From contig NZ_JAOWPT010000003.1 in NCBI RefSeq assembly GCF_025753855.1, positions 124,001 through 188,000 on the forward strand: a DNA stretch of 64,000 nucleotides. Direction: 5' to 3'. This document shows positions 35,114-45,082 of this stretch, one piece after another. Every line of letters begins with the position of its first letter. Positions within the stretch are counted from its first letter, which is position 1. The translations under genes were made by a program, and so were the position numbers. The notes below the pieces were generated by a model. It was given only the letters and a program-made list of their open reading frames with translations. It was not told the origin of the DNA and searched no databases. This DNA comes from Mesorhizobium sp. ZC-5. Its GTDB lineage: Bacteria > Pseudomonadota > Alphaproteobacteria > Rhizobiales > Rhizobiaceae.

Positions 35114-35511
35114 TCATCGGCATCGGCAGCGACCTCATCGACATAAGGCGGATCGAGAAGTCGCTGGAACGCCACGGCGAGCGCTTCGTCGCCCGGATCT
35201 ACACCGACATCGAAAAGGCCCGCTCGGAGCGGCGCAGGGGGCGTGCCGCATCCTATGCGAAACGCTTCGCCGCCAAGGAAGCGTGCTCCAAGGCGCTGGG
35301 CAGCGGCATTTCCGACGGCGTCTACTGGCGCGACATGGGCGTGGTGAACCTGCCCTCAGGCAAGCCGACCATGCATCTGACCGGCGGCGCGGCGGCGAAA
35401 CTCGAAAGGCTGCTGCCGGCCGGTCATCGCGCGGTGATCCATCTGACGATCACCGATGATTTCCCGCTGGCGCAGGCATTCGTCATCATCGAAGCGCTTC
35501 CGGTCGAATAA
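35110..35511 (+). CDS. acpS: Holo-[acyl-carrier-protein] synthase
   Basis: Transfers 4'-phosphopantetheine from CoA to acyl carrier protein. The 133-residue length and motifs match: [24 protein letters not shown] with the metal-binding Asp, and [16 protein letters not shown] with the metal-binding Glu. It overlaps the DUF2062 gene by 4 bp and precedes lepB. Confidence 0.94.
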   Translation: MIIGIGSDLIDIRRIEKSLERHGERFVARIYTDIEKARSERRRGRAASYAKRFAAKEACSKALGSGISDGVYWRDMGVVNLPSGKPTMHLTGGAAAKLERLLPAGHRAVIHLTITDDFPLAQAFVIIEALPVE

Positions 35512-35611
35512 CCGCCACAGTCGTGCGTTCTTGGGGCTGCGCGTTCGACCAATTCCGTTGCCCCGCCCGGCGCAACTGGCTAAGAGAACCCGACGCACAA
35601 TTGAGGACGAC

Positions 35612-36370
35612 ATGAGCGTGGCTGAAAAATCCGAAAAGAAATCCGGCGGTCTGGGCGAGACCGTCAGCGTCATCGTTCAGGCCCTGCTCCTGGCTCTCGT
35701 CATCCGCACGCTGCTGTTCCAGCCGTTTTCGATTCCGTCCGGTTCGATGCGCCCGACCCTGCTGGAGGGCGACTATCTTTTCGTGACCAAGTGGGCCTAC
35801 GGCTATTCGCGCCATTCGCTGCCGTTCTCGCCGCCGATATTTTCGGGCCGTATCTGGAATACGCCGCCCGAGCGCGGCGATGTCGCGGTGTTCAAGTTTC
35901 CGCCCAATCCGTCGCTGGACTATATCAAGCGCGTAATCGGCCTGCCCGGCGACCGCATCAGGATGGAAAGCGGCCAGCTTTTCATCAATGATCAGCCGGT
36001 GGTGCGTGAAAAGGTCGGCCAGATCGACAATCCGGACATTACCGAAGAAAACAAGCCGATCGATGTCTATCGGGAGACCTTGCCCAACGGCGTTTCCTAC
36101 GACACGCTGGATCTCTATCCGAACAGCATTGCCGACAACACCCGGGAGTTCGTGGTGCCGGAAGGCAATTACTTCATGATGGGCGACAACCGCGACAACT
36201 CGACCGACAGCCGTTTTGCGCCGCCGAGCGGCGTCGGTTTCGTGCCGGAGGAGAACCTTGTCGGCCGTGCCAACATCATCTTCTTCTCGATTGCCGACGG
36301 CGCCAGCCCGCTCGAGATCTGGCGCTGGGGTTCGGTCCGGCTGTCACGCTTCTTCAACCCGGTCCATTGA
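35612..36370 (+). CDS. lepB: Signal peptidase I
   Basis: Inner-membrane type I leader peptidase of 252 residues. One N-terminal helix (VSVIVQALLLALVIRTLLF) is followed by the catalytic Ser in FSIPSGSMRPTLLEGD (about Ser45) and the Lys in SLDYIKRVIGLPGDRI (about Lys106). The late box FMMGDNRDNSTDSR is present. ATG 35612 has a GAGG ribosome site; the upstream part of the open frame overlaps acpS and is not used. A second transmembrane helix, as in E. coli, is lacking, which is common in this order. Confidence 0.94.
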   Translation: MSVAEKSEKKSGGLGETVSVIVQALLLALVIRTLLFQPFSIPSGSMRPTLLEGDYLFVTKWAYGYSRHSLPFSPPIFSGRIWNTPPERGDVAVFKFPPNPSLDYIKRVIGLPGDRIRMESGQLFINDQPVVREKVGQIDNPDITEENKPIDVYRETLPNGVSYDTLDLYPNSIADNTREFVVPEGNYFMMGDNRDNSTDSRFAPPSGVGFVPEENLVGRANIIFFSIADGASPLEIWRWGSVRLSRFFNPVH

Positions 36371-36385
36371 GGCCGTTGCGATGCC

Positions 36386-37108
36386 ATGGCGACGCGCAAA
36401 CTGACGGGTGAGGCGCTGGCTCTAGCGCTGAAAGAGCCGACCGGCCATCTGTTTCGCGACCTTGCAAGGCTGCGCCGGGCACTGACCCATGCCAGTGCCC
36501 GCGGCAGCACCGGGGCGGATTATGAGCGGCTGGAATTTCTCGGCGACCGGGTGCTTGGGCTGATTATTGCCGATCTTCTGTTCAACGCTTTTCCCGAGGC
36601 GCCGGAGGGTGAGCTTTCGCTGCGGCTGAACGCCCTGGTGAATGCCGAGACACTGGCCGAGATCGCCGACGAGGTCGGTCTGCCGCAGCTCATCCACGCC
36701 GGCAGCGAAATCCGTTCCATGGAAGGCCGCAAGCGGGTAAATCTGCGCGCCGACGCGCTGGAATCGCTGATTGCGGCACTTTATCTCGAAGGCGGCGTGG
36801 AAACGGCCCGGCAATTCATCCTGCGCTATTGGGAACCGCGTTCGAAGGCGCTGCGGGAAGCGCGCCGCGATCCCAAGACCGAACTGCAGGAATGGGGACA
36901 CCAGGCGGCTGGCGCGATGCCGGTCTATGCGCTGGAAAGCCGCGAAGGTCCTGACCACGATCCGGTTTTCACCATAAGCGTCAAGGTCGGCGGTTTCGAA
37001 CCGGCGTCGGGGACGGGTCGTTCCAAACGTGAGGCTGAACAGGCCGCCGCCATGGCCGTGCTGCTGCGCGAGGGCGTCTGGAGCAAGAAAGAAGAGGACG
37101 CACGATGA
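36386..37108 (+). CDS. rnc: Ribonuclease III
   Basis: Double-strand-specific RNase of 240 residues for rRNA processing and RNA decay. The catalytic domain has YERLEFLGDRVLGLIIADLL and RADALESLIAALYLEGG with the conserved acidic residues; the C-terminal dsRNA-binding domain runs from about residue 160 (DPKTELQEWGHQ) to the end. It lies 15 bp after lepB and overlaps era by 4 bp. Confidence 0.95.
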   Translation: MATRKLTGEALALALKEPTGHLFRDLARLRRALTHASARGSTGADYERLEFLGDRVLGLIIADLLFNAFPEAPEGELSLRLNALVNAETLAEIADEVGLPQLIHAGSEIRSMEGRKRVNLRADALESLIAALYLEGGVETARQFILRYWEPRSKALREARRDPKTELQEWGHQAAGAMPVYALESREGPDHDPVFTISVKVGGFEPASGTGRSKREAEQAAAMAVLLREGVWSKKEEDAR

Positions 37109-38022
37109 GCGAAACCGAACAGGCCGCGACTCCCACGCGGTCGGGATTTGTCGCCCTGATCGGAGCGCCGAACGCCGGCAAGTCGACGCTGGTCAACCAA
37201 CTCGTCGGCGCGAAGGTGTCAATCGTCACCCACAAGGTGCAGACGACGCGCGCCATCGTGCGCGGCATTGCCACCCACAACAATGCGCAGATTGTCTTTG
37301 TCGACACGCCGGGCATCTTCAAGCCGAAACGCCGGTTGGACACGGCAATGGTGACCACCGCCTGGGGCGGCGCGAAAGATGCCGATATCGTGCTGCTTTT
37401 GATCGACGCCGAGCGCGGCATCAAGGGCGATGCCGATGCGATCCTGGAACGCCTCAAGGATGTTCGCCAGCCGATGGTGCTGATTCTGAACAAGGTCGAC
37501 CGGGTGCCGCCCGAAAGCCTGCTTGAACTGGCAAAGGCGGCAAACGAGCGCGTTGCCTTCCAGCGCACCTTCATGATCTCGGCGCTGACCGGATCGGGCT
37601 GCAAGGACCTGCTGGACTATCTCGCCGAAGCGCTGCCGGCCGGTCCCTGGTATTATCCCGAGGACCAGATTTCCGACCTGCCGATGCGCCAGCTCGCCGC
37701 CGAGATCACCCGCGAGAAGCTCTATCTCAGGCTGCATCAGGAATTACCGTATTCCTCCCATATCGAGACCGAGAAATGGGAAGAGAAGAAGGACGGCTCG
37801 GTGCGCATCGAGCAGGTCATCTATGTCGAGCGCGACAGCCAGAAGAAGATCGTGCTCGGCCACAAGGGCGAGACGATCCGCTCGATCGGCCAGGCTTCGC
37901 GTGCCGAAATCGCCGGTATCCTCGAACAGAAGGTGCATCTCTTCCTGTTCGTCAAAGTACGCGAGAACTGGGGCAACGACCCGGAACGCTATCGCGAAAT
38001 GGGGCTGGAATTCCCAAGCTAG
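37105..38022 (+). CDS. era: GTPase Era
   Basis: Ribosome-assembly GTPase of 305 residues acting on 16S rRNA. G1 is GAPNAGKST, G2 TTRAIVRG, G3 DTPGIF and G4 NKVD, followed by a C-terminal KH domain (IVLGHKGETIRSIGQASRAEIAGIL). It overlaps rnc by 4 bp. In related genomes recO usually follows; here an unrelated regulator gene intervenes. Confidence 0.95.
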   Translation: MSETEQAATPTRSGFVALIGAPNAGKSTLVNQLVGAKVSIVTHKVQTTRAIVRGIATHNNAQIVFVDTPGIFKPKRRLDTAMVTTAWGGAKDADIVLLLIDAERGIKGDADAILERLKDVRQPMVLILNKVDRVPPESLLELAKAANERVAFQRTFMISALTGSGCKDLLDYLAEALPAGPWYYPEDQISDLPMRQLAAEITREKLYLRLHQELPYSSHIETEKWEEKKDGSVRIEQVIYVERDSQKKIVLGHKGETIRSIGQASRAEIAGILEQKVHLFLFVKVRENWGNDPERYREMGLEFPS

Positions 38023-38220
38023 GGGTACGCTCGCTGGCATGAGAGCGTTGTGCTGAAGCCCCGGCTGATGATCGAGCCGCAGGGACGGCGAGTTGTAAGC
38101 CGGCGTCTATCCATTTGTAGAATTTGGATATTTTGCCCATGCCATCCGGTTCGACCCGGATTGACATAACATTATCACGCGATAGGTTTCGGTTGAAAGC
38201 GTGCGCAGGCAACCGATTGA

Positions 38221-39312
38221 ATGGCCGAAGACCTAGTCGACCGTATCTACGAAGCCGCTTTCGTTCCCGAATTGTGGTCTGATGTCCTCCAGAGGTTGAG
38301 CGACCTGTCCAACTCCGCCGCGGGCGGCATCCTTCTGTTCGATGACCGGCTCGAAGCGAAGTTCATTTCGACCGACCTGATCCGTCCCGTCCTCGACGAA
38401 ATAGCGCTGGAAGGCGGCTTCAAGCACAGCAGGGTCGTCCAGCTTCTGCAGGCGCTGCCACCACCGCCGGCGTTCATCTACGATGCCGACTATTTCCCGA
38501 AGGAGGCGCTGGAGAGCAACCGCATGCGGCTCGACCGGGTGTTGCCTCTCGGGATCGGCGGAGAGGTCGGCTCTTTCATTCCGCTGCCCACTGGTGAGGT
38601 CCTCCTGTTCGCAATGGAGCGCTGGCTTATCAACGACCGCCCCTCGAAGCAGGATCTCTACCATCTCAATCACATGCGACCGCACCTGGCGCGGGCAGGC
38701 CTGATCGGTGCGCGCCTGCGTCTGGAACGCGCGCATGCCACGACGGCGGCGCTCGCTGCGATCGGCCTGCCGGCCGCGGTAATGACAGCTTCAGGACGCG
38801 TTCTTGCGACCAACACGCTGCTCGACACGCTCACCTCCACATTCCTGCCGGCGGCGTTCGGCGGGCTGGCGATCACCGACCCCGAGGCGAACAGATTGTT
38901 CCAGCAGGCAGTCACCCATCAGAACGGCGGTGATCGCGCGACGGTTCGCTCCATTCCCATATCGCCGAGCCCCGGCCGCGACGCGATGATCCTGCATCTC
39001 ATCCCGCTTCGCCGCCTGGCGCACGAGCTTTTCTCCGGCGCTGACGTGCTTGTCGCGGCAACGGCCCTGAGACCCAGCAACCTGGTGCCGTCGCCCGACA
39101 TCCTCACGGGCCTTTTCGACCTCACGCCAGCCGAGGCGCGGTTGGCCGCGGCGTTGACGGCCGGGCACAGCCTGAAGGCCGTGGCGGCCAATTCCAGCAT
39201 CACGTACAGCACGGCGCGCACCTATCTGGACCGCATCTTCACCAAGACCGGTACCCATCATCAGGCCCAGCTCGTGTCCCTGTTGAAGGGGACCCACCCC
39301 ATCATTCCATAG
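38221..39312 (+). CDS. LuxR-type helix-turn-helix regulator
   Basis: Protein of 363 residues with a C-terminal LuxR HTH (FDLTPAEARLAAALTAGHSLKAVAANSSITYSTARTYLDRIFTKTGTHHQAQLV, about residues 298-352). The N-terminal 280 residues lack a recognisable receiver or autoinducer domain; they resemble the PAS-like sensory parts of standalone LuxR proteins (PAAVMTASGRVLATN). TTGACA at 38161 is a perfect -35 candidate, so it probably has its own promoter. It interrupts the usual era-recO neighbourhood. The ligand and targets are unknown. Confidence 0.83.
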   Translation: MAEDLVDRIYEAAFVPELWSDVLQRLSDLSNSAAGGILLFDDRLEAKFISTDLIRPVLDEIALEGGFKHSRVVQLLQALPPPPAFIYDADYFPKEALESNRMRLDRVLPLGIGGEVGSFIPLPTGEVLLFAMERWLINDRPSKQDLYHLNHMRPHLARAGLIGARLRLERAHATTAALAAIGLPAAVMTASGRVLATNTLLDTLTSTFLPAAFGGLAITDPEANRLFQQAVTHQNGGDRATVRSIPISPSPGRDAMILHLIPLRRLAHELFSGADVLVAATALRPSNLVPSPDILTGLFDLTPAEARLAAALTAGHSLKAVAANSSITYSTARTYLDRIFTKTGTHHQAQLVSLLKGTHPIIP

Positions 39313-39468
39313 GCGTGATGTCGATCGCGGCGATCCATGCCGTCATGCTGGCCGCGTCGCCCGGGAACAGCGGATAGCCTGGTCAACCTTACGCAATGCG
39401 GGCTGGCGGGTGCCGGCCGCTCGCGCTTTTTCTTGATTTCCCCACGGAAGCCGTGAAAGGCTTGGCCG

Positions 39469-40230
39469 ATGGAATGGCGCGACGAGGGAATCATTCTCGG
39501 CACCCGCAAGCATGGCGAAACCAGCGCCATACTCGAGGTGATGACGCGCGCGCACGGCCGCCATCTGGGACTGGTGCGCGGTGGCCGTTCGCGCAAGCTG
39601 CAGCCGGTCCTGCAGGCCGGCAACCGCGTCGAGCTTCTGTGGCGGGCACGGCTCGACGAACATCTGGGCATCTTCCAGGCCGAGCCGCTGGAACTCAACG
39701 CGGCCCGGCTCTTCGACAGTGCCGTCGCCGTCTACGGCCTGCAGACGCTCGCCGCGCATCTGCGTCTCCTGCCGGAGCGCGATCCGCATGATCGCCTGTT
39801 CGAGACGCTGCTGCTGTTGCTGGACCATCTGGATGACCCGGTCGCCGCCGCCGAACTGGTGGTGCGCTTCGAACTGCTGGTCCTCGACGAACTGGGCTTC
39901 GGGCTCGACCTGACCGAATGCGCCGCCACCGGCGTGCGCGACGATCTGGCTTACGTTTCGCCAAAGTCCGGCCGCGCCGTGTCGCGAGCCGCCGGCGCGC
40001 CGTGGCGCGACAAGATGCTGGCGCTACCGGAATTCCTGCATCGCGGCGCCGCCATTCGCGCCGCGCCTGCCGACATCGAGGATGCGTTCAGGCTGACTGG
40101 GTTCTTCTTCATGCGTCATGTCTACGAACCCCGCGGGCTGGCCGAACCCGAAGCGCGATCGGGTTTCCTCGGCGCGCTTCGCAAGGCGCTCGCGGACAAA
40201 TCCCCTTTCAACGGAGAGACCGCCGCCTGA
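39469..40230 (+). CDS. recO: DNA repair protein RecO
   Basis: Recombination mediator of 253 residues that helps load RecA with RecF/RecR. The N-terminal OB domain is [43 protein letters not shown], and the helical C-terminal part includes the [15 protein letters not shown] segment. The four-cysteine zinc motif of some RecO proteins is not present. A DUF2339 gene follows after 86 bp. Confidence 0.92.
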   Translation: MEWRDEGIILGTRKHGETSAILEVMTRAHGRHLGLVRGGRSRKLQPVLQAGNRVELLWRARLDEHLGIFQAEPLELNAARLFDSAVAVYGLQTLAAHLRLLPERDPHDRLFETLLLLLDHLDDPVAAAELVVRFELLVLDELGFGLDLTECAATGVRDDLAYVSPKSGRAVSRAAGAPWRDKMLALPEFLHRGAAIRAAPADIEDAFRLTGFFFMRHVYEPRGLAEPEARSGFLGALRKALADKSPFNGETAA

Positions 40231-40316
40231 GCGAGGGTGTTGATCTTGCCGTAGCCGATCTTGCAGGGCGCTGATTTCGCAGGCACATATTGCTACCGGC
40301 TGGATAGGGGACCGCC

Positions 40317-43058
40317 ATGTTCGAAAGTCTGATCGGTCTTGTCGCGATCATCGGGTTGATCGTGGTGGTGGCGCGCCAGCAGAGCAGGCTCGGCCTGATC
40401 GAGCGCGAGCTTGGCGCATTGCGCAGCTTTGTGCTGTCCGGCGCCGCAACGTCAGCGTCAGCCGTCGCGAATGCCGAGGCATCCGAGCGCGAAGCCGCGC
40501 CGATCGGCGCCACGATGCCCAAGGTGGCGGACACCGGGGATGCCGTTACCGCAGAGCCGGAAGCCGACGAGCGTGTCGAAGTCACGCCGATCGCCGCCGA
40601 CACGCAGGCGGAGCCGGCGGCGGAAGGCCCGTGGACCCAAAGCGTCGACGCGGCTCCATCCACCGAAGAGAAGCCGGTCCGGAAGCCGGATATCGAGACC
40701 GCGCTCGGCACCCGCTGGGCGGTATGGGTCGGTGGGCTGGCGCTTGCGTTGGGCGGCATTTTCCTCGTCCGCTATTCGATCGAGGCCGGCATTTTCGGTC
40801 CGGGCGTGAGATTGACCATGGCCGCATTGCTCGGCCTGCTGCTTGCCGGCGGCGGCGAATTCATCCGCCGCACCGGCTTCAAGGTGCCGGTGGAAGGCAT
40901 GCAGGGTGCCTATGTGCCCGGCATCCTGACCGCGGCCGGCGCCTTCACGCTGTTTGGCACCGTCTACGCCGCGCACGGCATCTATGGCTTCATCGGCCCG
41001 GCACCGGCCTTTATCTTCCTGGCGATCATCGGCCTGGCGACAATCGCCGCGTCGCTGGTGCATGGACAGGCACTTGCCGGCCTCGGCCTGCTCGGTTCGT
41101 TCCTGACTCCGGTGCTGGTCGCCTCGAATTCGCCGAGCCCGTGGTCACTGTTCGGCTTCCTTGCCGTCATCCTTGCCGCGACCGCGGTTATCGCACGCCA
41201 GCGCAACTGGCCGCTGCTGATGGCGGCGGCTTTCGCGGGCACGGGGCTCTGGTGCCTGACCTACATGATCGCCGCGCCGCTCGCCGACCTGAAGGCCGTC
41301 GCGTTCATCAATGCAGTCACGCTCGCCGTGCTGACATTCGTCTGGCTGCGCGGCGATGCGGCCCGCACCGACGCGGCGGGGGTTTGGGCAGGTGTCGACA
41401 AACCGTCGATCGTGCCGGCCGTGCTGATCGGTATCGCAGCGCTCGGCCTCGGCGTCGATCCGCTGATGTCGGCCGCCGGAGGAACCTGGCTGTCGGCGAT
41501 ACTGCTGATCGCGCTGGTGCTGGTTGCCGTCTATCGTTACGGCGCCATCCCGTTACTTTATGCTTCCGGTATCGCCACCATCCTCATCTACATCCAGTCG
41601 GCCTTCGGTGGAGATTTCGATGTTGACCTGCTGGGCGGCGAGGTCTCGATCGATGGGATGTCGGTTTCCGCCGCTTCGGTGAATTTCGTGCCGTTGGGCA
41701 TCGCCATCGGCGCCGTGTTCCTTGCCGCCGGCCTGTGGATGGCACGGAAGTTCGTGGCCGGTAGCCGCTACCGGGCCGGTTCGTGGGCCGGCTGGGCGGC
41801 ACTCGTGTCCTTGGTGATCCTCGCCGCCACCTGGCTCGCGTTCGGCAACATCGACCGTGATTTCGGCTATGCCTTTGCCGGGCTGGTGGTGACGCTCCTG
41901 CTCGTGGCGGGCGGTGAATGGGTGGCGCGTGCCGAAAATCCGCCGCTGAAAGGCGATCTCGCCGTTTCCTTGCTGCTGGTGGGCTCTGGCCTCGCGCTGA
42001 TGCTGACAGTCCTGATGGCATTCGGCGCCGGCATGACGACGATTCTGATCGGACTGGCCGCCGTACTGCCGGCACTGGCGACGCGTTATCGCAGCTATCC
42101 GATCCTCGGTTGGATGAGTGTCGGCGCGGCTGCGGCGACACTTTCGCGTGTGATTTTCGATCCGACCATCGTCGGCTGGGAGTTCCTGCAGACAACGCCG
42201 GTGTTCAACTGGCTGCTGCCCGGATACGGCATTCCGGCGCTCGCCTTCGGCTTCGCCGCCTGGCAGCTTGCGCGCACCACCAATGGCCGGCCGCGGCTGG
42301 TCATGGAGGCGGTGGCGGCGCTGTTTTGCCTGCTCAGTGTCGCGATGCTGGTGCGCCACGCGATGAATGGCGGCGTCATCGACGATGGCGCGCCGACGCT
42401 TGCCGAGCAGGCTATCTACACTTTGATCGCCATCGGCGGCAGCGCCATCCTGATCGCGCTCGATGCACGTTCGCCGAGCCCGGTGTTCCGCTACGGATCG
42501 ATCGGTATTGGCGTCCTGTCGGTTGCTTTCATCGCCCTGCAGCATTTCGTGGTGCTAAACCCGCTGTTCACCAACGAATCGACCGGCACCATCGTCTTCT
42601 TCAACCTGTTGCTGCTGGCCTATCTGTTGCCCGGAGCGGCAATGGCCGGACTGGCGTTCTATGCACGCGGCAAGCGGCCGGACTGGTACGTCGCGCTGCT
42701 GGCGACGGTGGCCGCCGTGCTCGCCTTCGTGTATGCGACGCTGTCGGTGCGGCGGCTCTTCCACGACGAGTTCATCGGACTGTGGAAGGGCATGGACCAG
42801 GTCGAGACCTATTCCTATTCGGCGCTGTGGCTGGCGATGGGCGTGCTGCTGCTGGTCGCCGGGCTGAAACTGAATTCGCGGGTGGTGCGCATCGCTTCGG
42901 CGGCGCTGGTCGTCGTCGCCGTGGCGAAAGTCTTCCTGTTCGACATGTCCGAGCTGGAGGGCGTCCTGCGCGCGCTGTCGTTCATCGGCCTCGGCGCGGT
43001 GCTGATTGGCATCGGCCTGTTCTACCAGCGCATGCTGACGGCGGCGGCTGCCAAATAA
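40317..43058 (+). CDS. DUF2339 polytopic membrane protein
   Basis: Very large inner-membrane protein of 913 residues with about two dozen predicted helices. An N-terminal anchor (LIGLVAIIGLIVVVARQ) is followed by an acidic, alanine-rich linker to about residue 125, then WAVWVGGLALALGGIFLVRYSIEAGIFGPGVRL, a hallmark of DUF2339. The rest is repeated hydrophobic segments ending VLIGIGLFYQRML. The function is unknown; the fold may be related to transporters or glycan-handling membrane proteins, but I see no catalytic motif. Confidence 0.87.
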   Translation: MFESLIGLVAIIGLIVVVARQQSRLGLIERELGALRSFVLSGAATSASAVANAEASEREAAPIGATMPKVADTGDAVTAEPEADERVEVTPIAADTQAEPAAEGPWTQSVDAAPSTEEKPVRKPDIETALGTRWAVWVGGLALALGGIFLVRYSIEAGIFGPGVRLTMAALLGLLLAGGGEFIRRTGFKVPVEGMQGAYVPGILTAAGAFTLFGTVYAAHGIYGFIGPAPAFIFLAIIGLATIAASLVHGQALAGLGLLGSFLTPVLVASNSPSPWSLFGFLAVILAATAVIARQRNWPLLMAAAFAGTGLWCLTYMIAAPLADLKAVAFINAVTLAVLTFVWLRGDAARTDAAGVWAGVDKPSIVPAVLIGIAALGLGVDPLMSAAGGTWLSAILLIALVLVAVYRYGAIPLLYASGIATILIYIQSAFGGDFDVDLLGGEVSIDGMSVSAASVNFVPLGIAIGAVFLAAGLWMARKFVAGSRYRAGSWAGWAALVSLVILAATWLAFGNIDRDFGYAFAGLVVTLLLVAGGEWVARAENPPLKGDLAVSLLLVGSGLALMLTVLMAFGAGMTTILIGLAAVLPALATRYRSYPILGWMSVGAAAATLSRVIFDPTIVGWEFLQTTPVFNWLLPGYGIPALAFGFAAWQLARTTNGRPRLVMEAVAALFCLLSVAMLVRHAMNGGVIDDGAPTLAEQAIYTLIAIGGSAILIALDARSPSPVFRYGSIGIGVLSVAFIALQHFVVLNPLFTNESTGTIVFFNLLLLAYLLPGAAMAGLAFYARGKRPDWYVALLATVAAVLAFVYATLSVRRLFHDEFIGLWKGMDQVETYSYSALWLAMGVLLLVAGLKLNSRVVRIASAALVVVAVAKVFLFDMSELEGVLRALSFIGLGAVLIGIGLFYQRMLTAAAAK

Positions 43059-43060
43059 GC

Positions 43061-44299
43061 CTATTCGGCAGGCGCCAGCGCCGGGCGTTCGACGGGCCGC
43101 TCGGCGATCGGCCAATGCACCACGGCGGCAAACAGGCCGAGCGCGACGCCGAGCCACCAGACGCCGTCATAGGAGCCGAACTGGTCGTAGAGATAGCCGC
43201 CGAGCCAGACGCCGAGGAACGAGCCGATCTGGTGCGACAGGAAGACGACGCCGCCGAGCATGCCGAGATGCCGGGTGCCGAACATGATGGCGACCAGCGA
43301 ATTGGTCGGCGGCACCGTCGAAAGCCAGAGCAGACCCATGGCGATGGCGAACAGGATGACAGTGGTCGGCGTCTGCGGGAACAGCAGGAACGCCGTGATG
43401 ACAATCGAGCGGCCGATATAGATCCATGCCAGGAAGATCGGCTTCGAATAGCGCTGGCCGATGACACCCGATGCCAGCGAGCCGATGATGTTGAAGAATC
43501 CGACCAGCGCCAGCGCAATCACCGCGTAGCGGGCGTCGATGCCGATATCGCCGATATAGGCCGGGAAATGCGCGGTGATGAAGGCCACCTGAAAGCCGCA
43601 GACGAAAAAGCCTGAGGTGAGGAGCAGGAAGCTCTGGTGGCCGAGGGCTTCGCGCAGCGCCTGGCCGACGGATTGGTCGACCTCGGCCCGCGAGACCGTG
43701 CCTGACTTGGAGTTGCCGGCGAGCGGTATGGCAAGCAGCGGGATGACCAGCATCGCAACTGCCATGATGATCAGCGAGTCCGACCAGCCATAGGCGGTAA
43801 TCAGCCCCTGGCTGATCGGTGCGAAGATGAACATGCCTGCCGATCCCGCCGCGGTGCCGATGCCGAAGACGAAGCTGCGCCGCTCCGCCGGCACATGGCG
43901 GGCGAAAGCGGCAAGCACGATGCCGAAGCCGCCGGCGGCGACACCGAGGCCGACCAGCACGCCGCCGCCGATATGCAGCATGGTCGGCGTCGTCGCGGTG
44001 GCCATCAGGAATAGCCCGAGGGCATAGATGACGCCGGCGAGCGCCAGCACACGCCATGTCCCGTAGCGGTCGGCGATGGCGCCGAAGAACGGCAATCCGA
44101 GGCCCCAGAACAGGTTCTGGATGGCCATGGCCAAGCCGAACGTGGTGCGGTCCCAGCCTTTTTCGGCGAGCATAGGCAGTTGGAAGAAACCCATGGCGGA
44201 GCGCGGACCGAACGTCAGGGCCGCGATCAGGCAGCCGCAGATGATGATCAGCCAGGGCAGGCTGGAGGCAGGCCGGGCGGTTGCCGAAGCGTCGGACAT
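43061..44299 (-). CDS. MFS transporter
   Basis: Major facilitator of 412 residues with twelve predicted helices, similar to the oxalate/formate and monocarboxylate branch (GFFQLPMLAEKGWDRTTFGLAMAIQNLFWGLGLPFFGAIADRYG; IMFGTRHLGMLGGVVFLSHQIGSFLGVWLGGYLYDQ). The motif A-like DRYGTWRVL follows helix 2. It converges on the DUF2339 gene and is divergent from the ECF sigma gene. The substrate is unknown. Confidence 0.87.
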   Translation of the reverse strand: MSDASATARPASSLPWLIIICGCLIAALTFGPRSAMGFFQLPMLAEKGWDRTTFGLAMAIQNLFWGLGLPFFGAIADRYGTWRVLALAGVIYALGLFLMATATTPTMLHIGGGVLVGLGVAAGGFGIVLAAFARHVPAERRSFVFGIGTAAGSAGMFIFAPISQGLITAYGWSDSLIIMAVAMLVIPLLAIPLAGNSKSGTVSRAEVDQSVGQALREALGHQSFLLLTSGFFVCGFQVAFITAHFPAYIGDIGIDARYAVIALALVGFFNIIGSLASGVIGQRYSKPIFLAWIYIGRSIVITAFLLFPQTPTTVILFAIAMGLLWLSTVPPTNSLVAIMFGTRHLGMLGGVVFLSHQIGSFLGVWLGGYLYDQFGSYDGVWWLGVALGLFAAVVHWPIAERPVERPALAPAE

Positions 44300-44399
44300 G
44301 AGGGGCTCTCCGTGTAACTACACAATTCTTATCGTATCGCCGCCGCCATTCAAATGAATTGCTTGTATCAGTCGCTTCAATTCCGTTGATGCAGCCGCG

Positions 44400-44425
44400 G
44401 GAATAAATTCCCCTCCGGCAGCGTT
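44400..44425 (+). promoter_or_regulatory. Possible ECF-sigma promoter upstream of the sigma gene
   Basis: GGAAT (44400-44404), 17 bp, then CGTT (44422-44425) differs by one base from the GGAAC-N16/17-CGTT pattern of ECF/EcfG-type alphaproteobacterial promoters. It lies 139 bp before the chosen start of the ECF sigma gene and points towards it. Chance matches of this quality are not rare, so this is tentative. Confidence 0.3.
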
Positions 44426-44563
44426 GTGGATTATGCAGGCGCTGGTGGAATGCCAAGGGCGAACCGCCGGAGCCTCGACCGTTTTCCGCTGCTTGTGCGG
44501 CAGTGAAATCGGGAGTTCAATCGAGCGGGCGTGACAATCGGGCAGGAGACGCCGGCAGAACCA

Positions 44564-45082
44564 ATGGACGAGAAGAAGACGGCCATTCTCGCGGAAATTC
44601 CCCGGCTGCGCCGCTATGCGCGCGCCCTGCTGCGCGACAAGGATGCCGCCGACGATCTTGTCCAGGACAGTCTGGAGCGCGCCCTGACCCGGCTGGACAA
44701 CTGGCGTACCGGCGAAAACCCCCGCCGCTGGCTGTTTACGATCATGCATCATTTGTTTGTCGACCAGATGAGGAAGGTGAGCCGGCGTGGCGGCAACGCG
44801 ACGGTGCCGGTCGAGGCGGCCGAAAATTTGCCCTCGGCTGCAACGCAGCAGGACAGCTTTGCCGTGCGCGACATCCTCGACGCGCTCGAAGCAATCAGCC
44901 CTGAACGCCGCGCCGCCATCATGATGGTCGCGGTGGAGGGTTTTTCCTACGCCGAAGCGGCGAACATCCTCGGGATACCAGCCGGCACGCTGATGTCGCG
45001 CATTGCCCGCGGGCGTGAGGAATTGCGCGGCCTGCTGGACGATGCCGCCCGGCGGCGGACATTCAGGATCGTTGAGAGATGA
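44564..45082 (+). CDS. ECF-type RNA polymerase sigma factor
   Basis: Group 4 sigma factor of 172 residues. Region 2 reads IPRLRRYARALLRDKDAADDLVQDSLERAL...RRWLFTIMHHLFVDQMRK, and region 4 SPERRAAIMMVAVEGFSYAEAANILGIPAGTLMSRIARGREELR. The ATG at 44564 has AGGAG 15 bp upstream; an in-frame GTG at 44531 is an alternative start adding 11 residues. It overlaps the next gene, an anti-sigma-like membrane protein, by 4 bp. The stimulus is unknown. Confidence 0.9.
   Translation: MDEKKTAILAEIPRLRRYARALLRDKDAADDLVQDSLERALTRLDNWRTGENPRRWLFTIMHHLFVDQMRKVSRRGGNATVPVEAAENLPSAATQQDSFAVRDILDALEAISPERRAAIMMVAVEGFSYAEAANILGIPAGTLMSRIARGREELRGLLDDAARRRTFRIVER

Noticed and set aside
41918-43615. 565-codon frame overlapping the DUF2339 gene end and the MFS gene
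   Set aside because: It crosses two convergent genes and has no family features.
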